The notes: generated by a model not told the origin, from the letters alone. Positions 1-8,922 are shown, counted from the first letter of the stretch. The stretch is DNA of 64,000 bases from Mesorhizobium sp. M1B.F.Ca.ET.045.04.1.1 (GCF_003952465.1 NZ_CP034448.1:6611001-6675000); one strand, 5' to 3'. Numbers and translations: made by a program.

Positions 1-1018
1 CGGCGACACCGTCGGCGGTGAAATTGGCAATCTTGATCGGACGCGGATGCACCGTGTCGCTCGCGCGGTCGACCGTCCAGACGATCTTCTTCCCGTCCTT
101 TTCAGTCATGGCGGTCAGCGGGATCGACACGAGCTGAGCCTTGCTGCCGACGGTTGCCGCGACGTTGGCTGTCATGCCGAGCAGCACGCGCGGATCATTG
201 GGCAGCGAAACACGAACCGCGAAGGTGCGCGACTGCGGATCGGCGCTGCCGGCCACCTCGCGGACCTTGCCGTCAAGGGTCAGCGAATCGTCCGACCAGA
301 AGCTCGCCTTGACCTCCTTGCCCGGACGGAACCCGGCGATGTCCATTTCGGGCACCGCAATCAGCACTTCCTTCTCGCCGTCGACGGCGACCGTCATGAC
401 AGGCGTGCCGGCGCCGACCACCTGGCCGATATCGGCGGAGATGGCGGTGACGATGCCAGCCTTGCTGGCCTTGAGATCGGTGTAGTGGACCTGGTTCTCA
501 GCCTGGGCCAGCGTCGAACGGGCGGCATCGCGCGTCGCCACCGCCTGATCGTAGCTCAGCGTCGCCTGATCGAGCTGCGACTTCGGCGCGAAGTTCTTGG
601 CATAGAGCTGCTCTGCGCGCTTCCTGGCGAGATCGACCGTCTCGACCTGCCGCTCGGCGGCATCGAGGCTCGCCTCAGCGCTCTTCACCGACAGCTCGTA
701 GTCGGACGGGTCGACGCGGGCGAGCACATCGCCCTCGTTCACATGCTGGCCGATGTCGACGAGACGCTCGGTGACCTTGCCGGCGATGCGGAAGCCGAGA
801 TTCATTTCGGTGCGGGCGCGCACAGAACCGGAATAATCGAGCTGGCGAGTGGTTTGCGCCTCGCCGATCTCGACCACTTTCACCGGACGGATGACTTCCT
901 GGACGACCGCCGCCTTCTCCTGGCTGCAGCCGGCAAGGCCGAGCGCCGCGATGACGAGGCCGGCGACCGGGAGGCCGGCGACTGATAGCCTGCGGAGGAT
1001 GGAATTGGACAAAGACAC
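1..1018 (-). CDS. RND efflux periplasmic adaptor (HlyD/MFP family), 3' end cut by window edge
   Basis: Membrane-fusion subunit that would bridge an inner-membrane RND pump and an outer-membrane channel. I translated the minus strand from a GTG at 1018, preceded by GGGAG eight bases upstream. The product opens with a hydrophobic signal ending in a lipobox (LGLAGCSQ), so it is probably a lipoprotein. There follow the adaptor pattern RPVKVVEIGEAQ, a lipoyl-type half (GKVTERLVDIGQHVNEGDVL), a helical hairpin and a beta-barrel region. The frame stays open to the left edge, so the C-terminus and the expected pump gene lie outside. It is downstream of the TetR gene on the same strand, with a 53-bp gap, as in many self-regulated efflux operons. 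Substrate unknown. Confidence 0.88.
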   Translation of the reverse strand, partial: MSLSNSILRRLSVAGLPVAGLVIAALGLAGCSQEKAAVVQEVIRPVKVVEIGEAQTTRQLDYSGSVRARTEMNLGFRIAGKVTERLVDIGQHVNEGDVLARVDPSDYELSVKSAEASLDAAERQVETVDLARKRAEQLYAKNFAPKSQLDQATLSYDQAVATRDAARSTLAQAENQVHYTDLKASKAGIVTAISADIGQVVGAGTPVMTVAVDGEKEVLIAVPEMDIAGFRPGKEVKASFWSDDSLTLDGKVREVAGSADPQSRTFAVRVSLPNDPRVLLGMTANVAATVGSKAQLVSIPLTAMTEKDGKKIVWTVDRASDTVHPRPIKIANFTADGVA

Positions 1019-1071
1019 CTTAGCACTCCCGAACTGGAAATGAACGTCGACCGGCACCCGGCGGGCAGCGG

Positions 1072-1677
1072 CTATTTCAAGGCTCTGATTGCGTATTCGA
1101 TGAGGTCGTCGGGCATCGCCCGGTTGGTCTTGGCAAGGCACTGCGCGACCATCTGCGGATGGCACAGAATGACGGTGGCGGCGCCGAAGCAGCGCGACGC
1201 AATCACAGGGTCCTGCTTCCTGAACTCGCCGGCCTCGATGCCCTCGCGGATCACCTCGGCGAACAGGTCGTGGATGCGATCGACATGCTTGTCGATGACG
1301 CCCCAGTCGCGTTCGAGCGCAACGATGACCATCTCGTGGACCTTCTGGTCGTCGAGCATGACTTCCAGCGTCATCTTGTATTGCGCATGCACATAGCGGC
1401 GCAGCCGCTCCTCGGCGCTGAGCGGCAGGCGCGAGATCTCGTAAGCCATCGCGTAGCTGGCGCCGAGCATGCGACCGCAAACGGCCTGGTGGATTTCCAC
1501 CTTGGAGGCGAAGAAACGGTAGATGTTGGCCGGCGACATGCCGAGCTCGCGGGCAATGTCTGCGACGTTGGTCTTGCCGTAGCCGTAGTGCCGGAACAGG
1601 CGTTCGGCGCAGTCGAGAATGCGGGTCACATTCTCCTGTCTGGCGGGATCGGCCACGATGTTGGCGGCTTCTGACAT
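1072..1677 (-). CDS. TetR/AcrR family transcriptional regulator
   Basis: One-component repressor of about 201 residues. The N-terminal HTH is clear (NVADIARELGMSPANIYRFF) after the typical helix ILDCAERLFRHYGYGKT; the C-terminal half is the variable ligand domain. I chose the ATG at 1677. An in-frame GTG at 1719 would place the palindrome at 1692-1723 inside the gene, whereas with the later start that palindrome becomes a promoter-proximal operator. It precedes the RND adaptor on the same strand and probably controls it. Confidence 0.87.
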   Translation of the reverse strand: MSEAANIVADPARQENVTRILDCAERLFRHYGYGKTNVADIARELGMSPANIYRFFASKVEIHQAVCGRMLGASYAMAYEISRLPLSAEERLRRYVHAQYKMTLEVMLDDQKVHEMVIVALERDWGVIDKHVDRIHDLFAEVIREGIEAGEFRKQDPVIASRCFGAATVILCHPQMVAQCLAKTNRAMPDDLIEYAIRALK

Positions 1678-1691
1678 GACGCTTTCGTTTG

Positions 1692-1723
1692 ACGAGTGAC
1701 GAATTTCAATTTTCATCACTCGT
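1692..1723. promoter_or_regulatory. Candidate TetR operator (perfect 8-bp inverted repeat)
   Basis: ACGAGTGA at 1692-1699 and TCACTCGT at 1716-1723 are perfect inverted copies separated by 16 A/T-rich bases. The site lies just upstream of the chosen TetR start, where an autoregulatory operator is expected. Binding is inferred. Confidence 0.55.
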
Positions 1724-1836
1724 AAATCGAAAGAAGCGAGATGTCAACGCGAAATCGACGTACGTGTATACTTGGTGACAGATGGTGACAGCGGGGAGCT
1801 GTTTAAGAGTGAAAGGGCGATATGCCGCGATCCTTC

Positions 1837-1872
1837 GCGCCCCCCTCTGTTCGGCAGGACAGAGGGGGGCGC
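1837..1872. repeat. Dispersed intergenic palindrome (C-rich/G-rich hairpin)
   Basis: GCGCCCCCCTCTGT (1837-1850) and ACAGAGGGGGGCGC (1859-1872) form a perfect 14-bp stem with an 8-base loop, between the TetR and acyl-CoA ligase genes. The same arms recur at 53016-53176, so it belongs to a repeat family and may also act as a terminator for the leftward ligase gene. Confidence 0.75.
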
Positions 1873-1905
1873 TGTCCCGCCGACGTCGAACTTGGCCTCG
1901 CCGAG

Positions 1906-3546
1906 CTACGCTCCCTTCGCCATTTCCCGCAGCCGGAACTTCTGGATCTTCCCCGTCGAAGTCTTCGGGATCTCGGCGAACACCACCGCTTTCGGCACCT
2001 TGAAGCGGGCAAGCAACCCTCGGCAATGCTCGATCATCTCGGCTTCGGTGGCGGTCTTGCCGGGCTTCAGCTCGACATAGGCGACCGGCACCTCGCCCCA
2101 TTTCTCGTCGGCACGGGCAACCACGCCGCAGGAGGCGACGGAAGGATGCTTGTAGAGCGCGTCTTCGACCTCGATCGACGAGATGTTCTCGCCGCCCGAG
2201 ATGATGATGTCCTTGGAGCGGTCCTTGAGCTGGATGTAGCCGTCGGGGTGCATGACGCCGAGGTCGCCGGAGTGGAACCAGCCGCCGGTAAAGGCCTCGT
2301 CGGTCGCGTTGCGGTTCTTCAGATAGCCCTTCATGACGATGTTGCCGCGGAACATGACCTCGCCGATGGTCTCGCCGTCGGCCGGCGTCTCCGTCATCGT
2401 CTCCGGGTTCATCACCGTGAGCCCCTCGAGTGCGGCATAGCGCACGCCCTGGCGTGCCTTCTTCGCCGTCCTCGGCCCTTTCTCGAGTTCATCCCACTCA
2501 TTGTGCCATTCGTTGACGACGGCTGGCCCGTAAGTCTCGGTCAGGCCGTAGAGATGGGTCACGCCGAAGCCGGCATCGGCCATGCCGGAGAGCACGGCCT
2601 CCGGCGGCGGGGCGGCAGCCGTGTTGAAGGTTACCATCTGTTGGAACTGGCGCTTGTCCTCGTCCTTCGCGTTGATCAGCACCGACATGACGATCGGCGC
2701 GCCGCAAAGATGGGTGACGCCGTGGTCGGCGATCGCATCATAGATCGGCTTTGCCCGCACCCAGCGCAGGCAGACATGGGTGCCGGCTTGCACGGCAAGC
2801 GTCCAGGGAAAGCACCAGCCGTTGCAGTGGAACATCGGCAGCGTCCAGAGATAGACCGCGTGCTTGGCCATGCCGGCATGGATGGTGTTGGTGTAGGCCA
2901 TCAGAGCTGCGCCGCGATGGTGGTAGACGACGCCCTTCGGATTGCCGGTGGTGCCTGAGGTGTAGTTGAGCGAGATGGCATCCCACTCGTCGTCGGGCAT
3001 CGACCAGGCGAAGGCTTCGTCGCCGCCGGCCAGAAAATCCTCATAGTCGAGCGTGCCGATCCGCCCGCCCTTCGGATAGGGCGCGTCGGCGGCATAGTCG
3101 GGGTCGTCATAGTCGATGACCAATGGCTTGGCCTTGGCCAATGCCAGCGCTTCCCTGACCACTCCGGAGAATTCGCGGTCGACGATCAGCACCTTGGTGT
3201 CGGCATGGTCGAGCTGGAAGGCAATCACGGCGGCATCGAGGCGGGTGTTCAGCGAGTGCAGCACCGCTCTGGTCATCGGCACGCCGAAATGCGCCTCCAG
3301 CATCGGCGGCGTGTTCGACAGCATCACCGTCACGGTATCGCCCTTGCCGATGCCGCGTTTCGAAAGCGCCGAGGCGAGCTTCAGCGAGCGCCGCCAGAAA
3401 TCGCGATAGGAGATGCGCTGGCTGCCATGGATGATGGCGACGTGGTCGGGATAGGTCTTGGCCGCGCGCTCAAGATAGGTGAGCGGCGTCAGCGGCTGGT
3501 GGTTGGCAGCGTTCCGGTCGAGATTTGTATCGTAGGGATTGGCCAT
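1906..3546 (-). CDS. Acyl-CoA synthetase (AMP-forming), DmdB-like
   Basis: ANL-superfamily ligase of 546 residues, activating a carboxylic acid to an acyl-CoA through an acyl-AMP. The P-loop YTSGTTGNPKG lies near residues 195-205. Also visible are the adenine-binding YGLTETYG, the hinge region with SGDLG and GGENISSIEVE, and the C-terminal catalytic lysine in PKTSTGKIQK. The start MANPYDTNLDRNAAN resembles medium-chain and methylthiopropionyl-CoA ligases (DmdB type), but the acid cannot be read from sequence. Start uncertain: the ATG at 3546 abuts GGGGAGG, while an upstream ATG at 3585 has no good ribosome site. It stands beside a sugar-phosphate regulator and an aldolase rather than fatty-acid genes. 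Confidence 0.88.
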   Translation of the reverse strand: MANPYDTNLDRNAANHQPLTPLTYLERAAKTYPDHVAIIHGSQRISYRDFWRRSLKLASALSKRGIGKGDTVTVMLSNTPPMLEAHFGVPMTRAVLHSLNTRLDAAVIAFQLDHADTKVLIVDREFSGVVREALALAKAKPLVIDYDDPDYAADAPYPKGGRIGTLDYEDFLAGGDEAFAWSMPDDEWDAISLNYTSGTTGNPKGVVYHHRGAALMAYTNTIHAGMAKHAVYLWTLPMFHCNGWCFPWTLAVQAGTHVCLRWVRAKPIYDAIADHGVTHLCGAPIVMSVLINAKDEDKRQFQQMVTFNTAAAPPPEAVLSGMADAGFGVTHLYGLTETYGPAVVNEWHNEWDELEKGPRTAKKARQGVRYAALEGLTVMNPETMTETPADGETIGEVMFRGNIVMKGYLKNRNATDEAFTGGWFHSGDLGVMHPDGYIQLKDRSKDIIISGGENISSIEVEDALYKHPSVASCGVVARADEKWGEVPVAYVELKPGKTATEAEMIEHCRGLLARFKVPKAVVFAEIPKTSTGKIQKFRLREMAKGA

Positions 3547-3749
3547 CCCATCCTCCCCAAAAGTCTTTTCGAGCTTTCTAACCATTGCCCGGCGATCATG
3601 CCATCCCCCCTGAACGACCGGGAAATGCTATGATATGAGCGCCCGGTAGAATGGCTGTCTCGATCAAGCCGCGCCGGAGGGCGATTACACCGGCCATCGA
3701 GATTTGACTTTTGTCGAGAGCCGTGACTAATGTCAGCCGAGGAGGCGGC

Positions 3750-4715
3750 ATGGCGATCAGACCGGCAGAACAGCTCATCCACAAGGCCGCCTGGCTCTAC
3801 TATGCCCATGGCCTTCGGCAGGACGAAGTGGCGAACCAGCTCAAGATTTCGCGCGCGTCGGTCGCCATGTATCTGCGCAAGGCGCGCGAGACCGGCATCG
3901 TCAACATCTCGACCTCGACGCAGCTCTTCACCGACGACGTCATGGCGCGCAAGGTTGAGGATGCCTTCAAGCTCGACGCCGTCTGGATCGCCCCGGAAAA
4001 CGCCTATGTCGCCGATCCGTCGACCGACATCGCGGTGCTGGCGGCAAGCGTCTTCCTCGAATTGGTGAAGAAGGGCGACCGTATCGGAGTCGCCTGGGGC
4101 CGCACCATCTACACCATCGCCGACATCATGTCCTATGCCGACCTGCAGGACGTCACCGTGGTGCAGCTCTGCGGCAATCTCGGCGCGCCCTATTCCTATC
4201 GGCCTGACCAGTGCACGATGGAAATCGCGCGGCGGCTCAACGCCAAGGGCCTCAATTTCTACGCACCTCTGGTGCTGTCGAGCGAGGCACTGGCGCAGGG
4301 CCTGCGCGCCGAGCCGGTGATCCGCGACCAGCTTACCGGCGTCAGCGATTGCGACCTCGCGCTCTACTCAGTGGGCGCGGTCGACGCCGACAGCCATCTG
4401 GTGAAATGCGGCGCGCTGACCCCGGCCGAAATGACGGCGCTGCGCAGCCAAGGTGCAGCCGGCGTCATTGCCGGGCAGGTCATCGACGCCAACGGCGAAG
4501 TGCTCGACTGCGATTACAACCGGCGTGTCATCTCCGCCGAGCTCGCCTCGCTGCGCGCTATCGGCAAGCGGCTGATGGTGGTGCAGGAGGACAGTAAGTT
4601 CGAGCCGCTGCTCGCCGCGATAGCCGGCGGGCTCTGCACGCATCTGGTGATCGGCGCGCATATGGCCGGGCGTCTTCTCGACCACGCCGGCGCGGCAAGC
4701 AAGATGGCCTCCTAG
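3750..4715 (+). CDS. SorC/DeoR-type sugar-binding transcriptional regulator
   Basis: 321-residue regulator with an N-terminal sigma-70 region 4-like HTH (LRQDEVANQLKISRASVAMY). The rest is a SorC effector domain of the sugar-phosphate isomerase fold (for example GDRIGVAWGRTIYTIAD and VVQLCGNLG). Such proteins usually sense a phosphorylated sugar. The ATG at 3750 has GAGGAGG six bases upstream; an in-frame ATG at 3711 lacks this. It lies 82 bp ahead of the aldolase/dehydrogenase on the same strand, which is its most likely target. Confidence 0.87.
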   Translation: MAIRPAEQLIHKAAWLYYAHGLRQDEVANQLKISRASVAMYLRKARETGIVNISTSTQLFTDDVMARKVEDAFKLDAVWIAPENAYVADPSTDIAVLAASVFLELVKKGDRIGVAWGRTIYTIADIMSYADLQDVTVVQLCGNLGAPYSYRPDQCTMEIARRLNAKGLNFYAPLVLSSEALAQGLRAEPVIRDQLTGVSDCDLALYSVGAVDADSHLVKCGALTPAEMTALRSQGAAGVIAGQVIDANGEVLDCDYNRRVISAELASLRAIGKRLMVVQEDSKFEPLLAAIAGGLCTHLVIGAHMAGRLLDHAGAASKMAS

Positions 4716-4797
4716 AACCTTCCTCGCCACGACTGTCATCAAAGCGTCGCGGCTTCCTGTTCATGAGCAACAAAAAGACGAAATCGGACGGAACGAC

Positions 4798-6852
4798 ATG
4801 AAGAACCTTTGGAATGACGCCGACGCGGAAAAGATGGTTGCCGACTACGCCAAGAAAGGTGTCGGCCGCGACCTTGCGCTGCGCGTCTACACGACACGCC
4901 TGCTCGGCGGCGAGCCTCGGCTGGTGCTGCATGGCGGCGGCAACACCTCGTGCAAGACCAAGGCCACCGACCTGGTCGGCGACGAATGGGACGTGCTCTG
5001 CGTCAAGGGCAGCGGCTGGGACATGGCCGTGATCGAACCGCAAGGGCTGCCCGCGGTGAAGATGGGCGCGCTGCTCAAGGCGCGCGCACTCGACAATCTC
5101 TCCGATGAGGACATGGTGGCACTGCAGCGCTCCAACCTCATCGACCCCGCCTCCCCCAACCCGTCGGTCGAAACACTGCTGCATGCCTTCCTGCCGCATA
5201 AATTCGTCGACCACACGCATTCGACGGCGATCCTTGCCATCGTCGACCAGGAGGACAGCAAGGCGCTGGTGGCCAAGGTGTTCGGCGACAAGATGGGCTA
5301 TGTGCCCTACATCAAGCCGGGCTTCGACCTCGCCAAGGTCGCCGCGGAAGTTTTTGACGCCGACCCCAGCGTCGAAGGCCTGATCCTCGACAAGCACGGC
5401 ATCTTCACCTTCGGCGACGACGCCAGGCAGGCCTACGACCGGATGATCCACTATGTGAACGTCGCCGAGGAGTATGTCGCGAAGAACGGCAAGCCGCAGG
5501 CGGCCAAGGCGGCGCTCCCGGCGAAGCTCGCCAGGCCAGGCGACATCGCGCCGACGCTGCGCGGCGCTGTCGCGGTGGCACGCGGCGAAGGCCGCTTCGA
5601 CCGTATGATCAGCGACTTCCGTACCTCGGACGCGATCGTCGATTTCATCAATTCGGCAAAGATCGCCGACTATGCCGGCCGCGGCGTGTCGACGCCGGAC
5701 CTGTCGATCCGCATCAAGACCGGTCCGATGGCGGTGCCCGCGCCGGACGCCGACAAGCTCGGCGAGTACAAGGCGGCGATCCGCAGCCATGTCGAGGCCT
5801 TCGCCAAGAACTACCGCGCCTATTTCGAAACCAATGACGCGCTGGACGACGTCAAGCGCACCATGCTCGACCCGATGCCGCGCCTGACGCTGGTGCCAGG
5901 GCTGGGCATGTTCGGCCATGGCCGCACGCTGAAGGATGCCAAGATCGCCTCGGATGTCGGCGAGATGTGGATCGAAGCGGTGCGCGGCGCCGAAGCCATC
6001 GGCAATTTCCAGCCGCTCTCCAAGTCGGACCTCTTCCCGCTCGAATACTGGTCGCTGGAGCAGGCCAAGCTCGCCTCCAACAAGCCGAAGCCGCTGACCG
6101 GCCAGGTGGTGCTGATCACTGGCGGCGCAGGCGCGATCGGCGCGGCGACAGCAAAACTGTTCGCTGCGAATGGCGCGCATGCCGTCATCGTTGATCTCGA
6201 TCCGGCCAAGGCCGCCGAGGCGGCGAAGGCGGCCGGCAACAACTCGATCGGCGTCGGCGCCGATATCACCAACCCGGCCGAGATGCGCGCCGCCTTCGAC
6301 AAGGCGGTCGCCGTCTATGGCGGCGTCGACATCCTGGTCTCGAACGCAGGTGCGGCCTGGGAAGGAAGGATCGGTGAGCTCGACGACGCTCTCCTGCGCA
6401 AGAGCTTCGAGCTCAACTTCTTCGCCCACCAGTCGGCGGCGCAAAACGCCGTGCGCATCATGCTGGAACAGGGCACGGGCGGCGTGCTGCTCTTCAACAC
6501 CTCCAAGCAGGCGGTCAATCCCGGGCCGAAATTCGGCGCCTACGGCTTGCCCAAGGCGGCGACGCTGTTCCTGTCGAGGCAATACGCGCTGGACTATGGC
6601 GCGCAGGGCATCCGCTCCAACGCGGTCAATGCCGATCGCATCCGCTCCGGCCTTCTGACCGACGCGATGATCGCCAGCCGTTCCGGCGCGCGCGGCTTCT
6701 CGGAGAAGGAATACATGTCCGGCAATCTGCTCGGGCAGGAAGTGACGGCCGACGACGTGGCGCAGGCCTTCCTGCATCAGGCGCTGGCCGAACGCACCAC
6801 CGCCGACGTGACGACGGTGGACGGCGGCAACATCGCGGCGGCGCTGCGCTGA
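4798..6852 (+). CDS. Bifunctional class II aldolase / short-chain dehydrogenase (RhaD-like)
   Basis: 684-residue fusion. The N-terminal 400 or so residues form a class II (RhaD/FucA-type) aldolase with the zinc-binding DHTHS motif near 138-142. The C-terminal part is an SDR with the nucleotide loop LITGGAGAIGAA near 437-448 and the YGLPK catalytic pair near 582-586. Family members split rhamnulose-1-phosphate to DHAP and lactaldehyde, and the SDR half acts on the aldehyde. No rhamnose isomerase or kinase is present here, but mtnK, mtnA and a ribose-type importer lie 2-8 kb away. I infer that 5-deoxyribulose-1-phosphate or methylthioribulose-1-phosphate is an alternative substrate. It follows a SorC regulator and ends in a strong hairpin. 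Confidence 0.88.
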   Translation: MKNLWNDADAEKMVADYAKKGVGRDLALRVYTTRLLGGEPRLVLHGGGNTSCKTKATDLVGDEWDVLCVKGSGWDMAVIEPQGLPAVKMGALLKARALDNLSDEDMVALQRSNLIDPASPNPSVETLLHAFLPHKFVDHTHSTAILAIVDQEDSKALVAKVFGDKMGYVPYIKPGFDLAKVAAEVFDADPSVEGLILDKHGIFTFGDDARQAYDRMIHYVNVAEEYVAKNGKPQAAKAALPAKLARPGDIAPTLRGAVAVARGEGRFDRMISDFRTSDAIVDFINSAKIADYAGRGVSTPDLSIRIKTGPMAVPAPDADKLGEYKAAIRSHVEAFAKNYRAYFETNDALDDVKRTMLDPMPRLTLVPGLGMFGHGRTLKDAKIASDVGEMWIEAVRGAEAIGNFQPLSKSDLFPLEYWSLEQAKLASNKPKPLTGQVVLITGGAGAIGAATAKLFAANGAHAVIVDLDPAKAAEAAKAAGNNSIGVGADITNPAEMRAAFDKAVAVYGGVDILVSNAGAAWEGRIGELDDALLRKSFELNFFAHQSAAQNAVRIMLEQGTGGVLLFNTSKQAVNPGPKFGAYGLPKAATLFLSRQYALDYGAQGIRSNAVNADRIRSGLLTDAMIASRSGARGFSEKEYMSGNLLGQEVTADDVAQAFLHQALAERTTADVTTVDGGNIAAALR

Positions 6853-6875
6853 AGACGTAAAGACGCCCCCGGACT

Positions 6876-6904
6876 GGTTCGTCGTTTTACGAAAACGACG
6901 AACC
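6876..6904 (+). terminator. Hairpin after the aldolase/dehydrogenase
   Basis: GGTTCGTCGTTTT and AAAACGACGAACC form a perfect 13-bp stem with a 3-base loop, 24 bp after the stop codon. There is no long T run, so termination strength is uncertain. Confidence 0.6.
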
Positions 6905-6925
6905 GCTCCCTCTCCTTGTCTTGAC

Positions 6926-6971
6926 GCAGTTCCGGACGGAAGCCCGTTTCACACTTCTGCTGGAAAACTGC
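6926..6971. repeat. TTCCGGACGGAA-type intergenic repeat
   Basis: Starts GCAGTTCCGGACGGAA and ends GGAAAACTGC. It is a diverged copy of the element found at 54932 and, in tandem, at 56216-56329. It lies between the aldolase gene and the C39-like gene. Confidence 0.7.
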
Positions 6972-7068
6972 TCTAACTGGTCAAAATCCGCTCAAATCCT
7001 TCGCTTATTGCTCGAACAGCTTTAAGGAGTGCCTTGCGCATCTCATGCGACACAAGGCCGGAGCCGGT

Positions 7069-7683
7069 ATGCAATCCAGGGAAGTGCCTTATTTCAGCCA
7101 ATGGGAAACACCCGACATGACCCTGCCGCTGCTCGCGGAAGGGGTGGCGGCTCTGCAGCGCGACCCGCTTTGGCGCAATTCGGGCGCGGACACGGTCGAG
7201 GACTATGCGCGCTGGGCCGTCAATGTCTGCGGCATGGCCTGCCTGAAGATGATCCTTGCCGCGCGCGGTGAAATCCACCCCACGTTGGAACTTGCCCGCG
7301 CCTGCACGACCTATGGCGGCTATGTCGTCAATGAGATCGATGGTACGATCAAAGGGCTGATCTATGAGCCCTTCGTCAGGTTCGTCCGCGAACGTTTCAG
7401 CCTCTCCGCCGAGACGATGACGAATGTCGATATGGCCATGGTGCCCGGACTTCTTTCCAGGTGGCGCTTTTTCATCGCCTCGGTTCACCCAAGCATCCGC
7501 TGGCCCGAGCGCGAGCCGCCGTCGAAGGGCGGGCATCTGGTGCTGGTGACGGCAGCCTCGCCGAGCGAAATCCGCTTCCACAACCCGTCCGGACACGACC
7601 GGCAGAGCCAGGCGGACGTCACGCTGCCGCTCGCCAGTTTCGACCGCTTTTTCGCCCGGCGCGGCATCGCCGTCGGGTTCTGA
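7069..7683 (+). CDS. C39-like (papain-fold) cysteine peptidase
   Basis: 204-residue protein resembling peptidase C39-like domains. The likely catalytic Cys lies in VNVCGMACLK (C54 or C58), the His in GGHLVLVTA (H156) and the third polar residue in FHNPSG (N172). It has no signal peptide, no export ABC domain and no membrane segment, so it is probably cytosolic. The start at 7069 follows GGAG at 5-base spacing; an earlier ATG at 7045 lacks a ribosome site. It ends 23 bp before the D-Ala-D-Ala ligase homologue on the same strand, and the two are probably cotranscribed. Whether it cuts, ligates or transfers peptides is unknown. Confidence 0.78.
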   Translation: MQSREVPYFSQWETPDMTLPLLAEGVAALQRDPLWRNSGADTVEDYARWAVNVCGMACLKMILAARGEIHPTLELARACTTYGGYVVNEIDGTIKGLIYEPFVRFVRERFSLSAETMTNVDMAMVPGLLSRWRFFIASVHPSIRWPEREPPSKGGHLVLVTAASPSEIRFHNPSGHDRQSQADVTLPLASFDRFFARRGIAVGF

Positions 7684-7706
7684 TCCTGAGCATTGTGGAG
7701 ATGTCG

Positions 7707-8777
7707 ATGGCCCAGAAAAGACTGCGTATCGGTGTGCTCTTCGGCGGGCGCTCCGCCGAGCACGACGTGTCGCTGCTTTCAGCGACGAACGTCATGCGCG
7801 CGATGAACCCGGCGAAATACGATGCTGTTCCGATCTTCGTCAGCCGCGAAGGGCAATGGCTGCTGAGTCGCTTCGAGGACGGCGCGCTGGCGAAACCTTC
7901 AAGTGGAGTAGAGCTCTGTCTGGTGCCGGGCGGACATGGACGGTTGCTGGCCGTCCCGGCCGACGGGCTGCCTCACGAACTACCTGCAATCGACATCCTG
8001 TTTCCCGTCCTGCACGGTCTCCATGGCGAGGACGGCGCCGTGCAGGGCCTGGCGGAAGTGGCGCGCGTGCCGCTTGCCGGCTGCGGCATCCTGGGCTCGG
8101 CCACGGCCCTCGACAAGGATATCGCCAAGCGGCTGCTGAAAGCGGCGGGAGTGCCTGTCGCGCGTTCGGTGACGATCGACGCGGGCGCAGCACCTTCCCT
8201 CGCCGTGCTGGAAGATCAGCTTGGTCTGCCGCTGTTCATCAAGCCGGCGCGGCAAGGCTCGTCGGTTGGCGTCGCAAAGGTCAACGCCAGCCAGGAATTC
8301 GATCGGGCGCTCGAGGAAGCCTTCCAGCACGATCGCAAACTGCTGGCGGAGGAATTCGTTCGTGGCCGCGAGATCGAGTACAGCGTGCTGGAAGATCCCG
8401 AAGGCGAACTCTTCGTCTCACGACCGGGGGAGATCGTGCCCGCCGAAAGTCACGGCTTCTACAACTACAATGCCAAGTATATCGACGAAAATGGCGCGGC
8501 ATTGATCGTGCCTGCCGAACTGCCGCCGGAGGTCGAGGAAGCCATGCGCGATATGGCCGCCAAGGCCTTCAGGGCCGTCGGTTGCGATGGGATGGCCCGT
8601 GTCGACTTTTTCCTGATGCCGGACATGCAGTTTCTGGTCAACGAACTCAACACCATTCCCGGCTTCACCGACATCAGCATGTACGCCAAGGCGATGGCTG
8701 CAAGCGGCATCAGCTACCCGGAGGTCATCGACCGCCTGGTGGCGCATGGGCTGGCGCGTGCTGCGCGATCGGCCTGA
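7707..8777 (+). CDS. D-alanine--D-alanine ligase family protein (ATP-grasp)
   Basis: 356 residues, close to DdlA/VanA-type ligases and longer than DdlB. Visible are the N-terminal LFGGRSAEHDVSLLSA, the ATP-binding FIKPARQGSSVGVAKV, and the C-terminal metal-binding FLVNELNTIPGFTDISMY. The family joins two D-amino or hydroxy acids for peptidoglycan precursors. It starts at the ATG at 7707, with GGAG six bases upstream. The usual dcw neighbours (murC, murB, ftsQ) are absent; it is paired with a C39-like peptidase instead. That suggests a second, dedicated ligase rather than the housekeeping copy, but this is inference. Confidence 0.9.
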   Translation: MAQKRLRIGVLFGGRSAEHDVSLLSATNVMRAMNPAKYDAVPIFVSREGQWLLSRFEDGALAKPSSGVELCLVPGGHGRLLAVPADGLPHELPAIDILFPVLHGLHGEDGAVQGLAEVARVPLAGCGILGSATALDKDIAKRLLKAAGVPVARSVTIDAGAAPSLAVLEDQLGLPLFIKPARQGSSVGVAKVNASQEFDRALEEAFQHDRKLLAEEFVRGREIEYSVLEDPEGELFVSRPGEIVPAESHGFYNYNAKYIDENGAALIVPAELPPEVEEAMRDMAAKAFRAVGCDGMARVDFFLMPDMQFLVNELNTIPGFTDISMYAKAMAASGISYPEVIDRLVAHGLARAARSA

Positions 8778-8782
8778 AACAG

Positions 8783-8808
8783 AAAGAGCGGCCCAAGAGC
8801 CGCTCTTT
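8783..8808 (+). terminator. Rho-independent terminator after the ligase
   Basis: AAAGAGCGGC and GCCGCTCTTT form a perfect 10-bp stem with a 6-base loop, five bases after the ligase stop. The A/T ends let it work in both directions. Confidence 0.8.
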
Positions 8809-8922
8809 CACTGATCACTGGTGCGTCGCGTTAAAGCCGCTTCACGCGAGGCGCTCTGATCTTATTTCGTCGGTCGGCGCCCTGCCCGTCCTCAGCAGCA
8901 GCTGCGGAGGGTGGACCGGGCA

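Noticed and set aside
4558..6777. A leftward open frame of about 740 codons
   Set aside because: Antisense to the aldolase/dehydrogenase, which has intact zinc and nucleotide motifs. The leftward product has no recognisable domain.
4798..6852. Rhamnose catabolism assignment for the aldolase/dehydrogenase
   Set aside because: Family similarity supports it, but no rhamnose isomerase, kinase or mutarotase is near, so I did not use the symbol rhaD.
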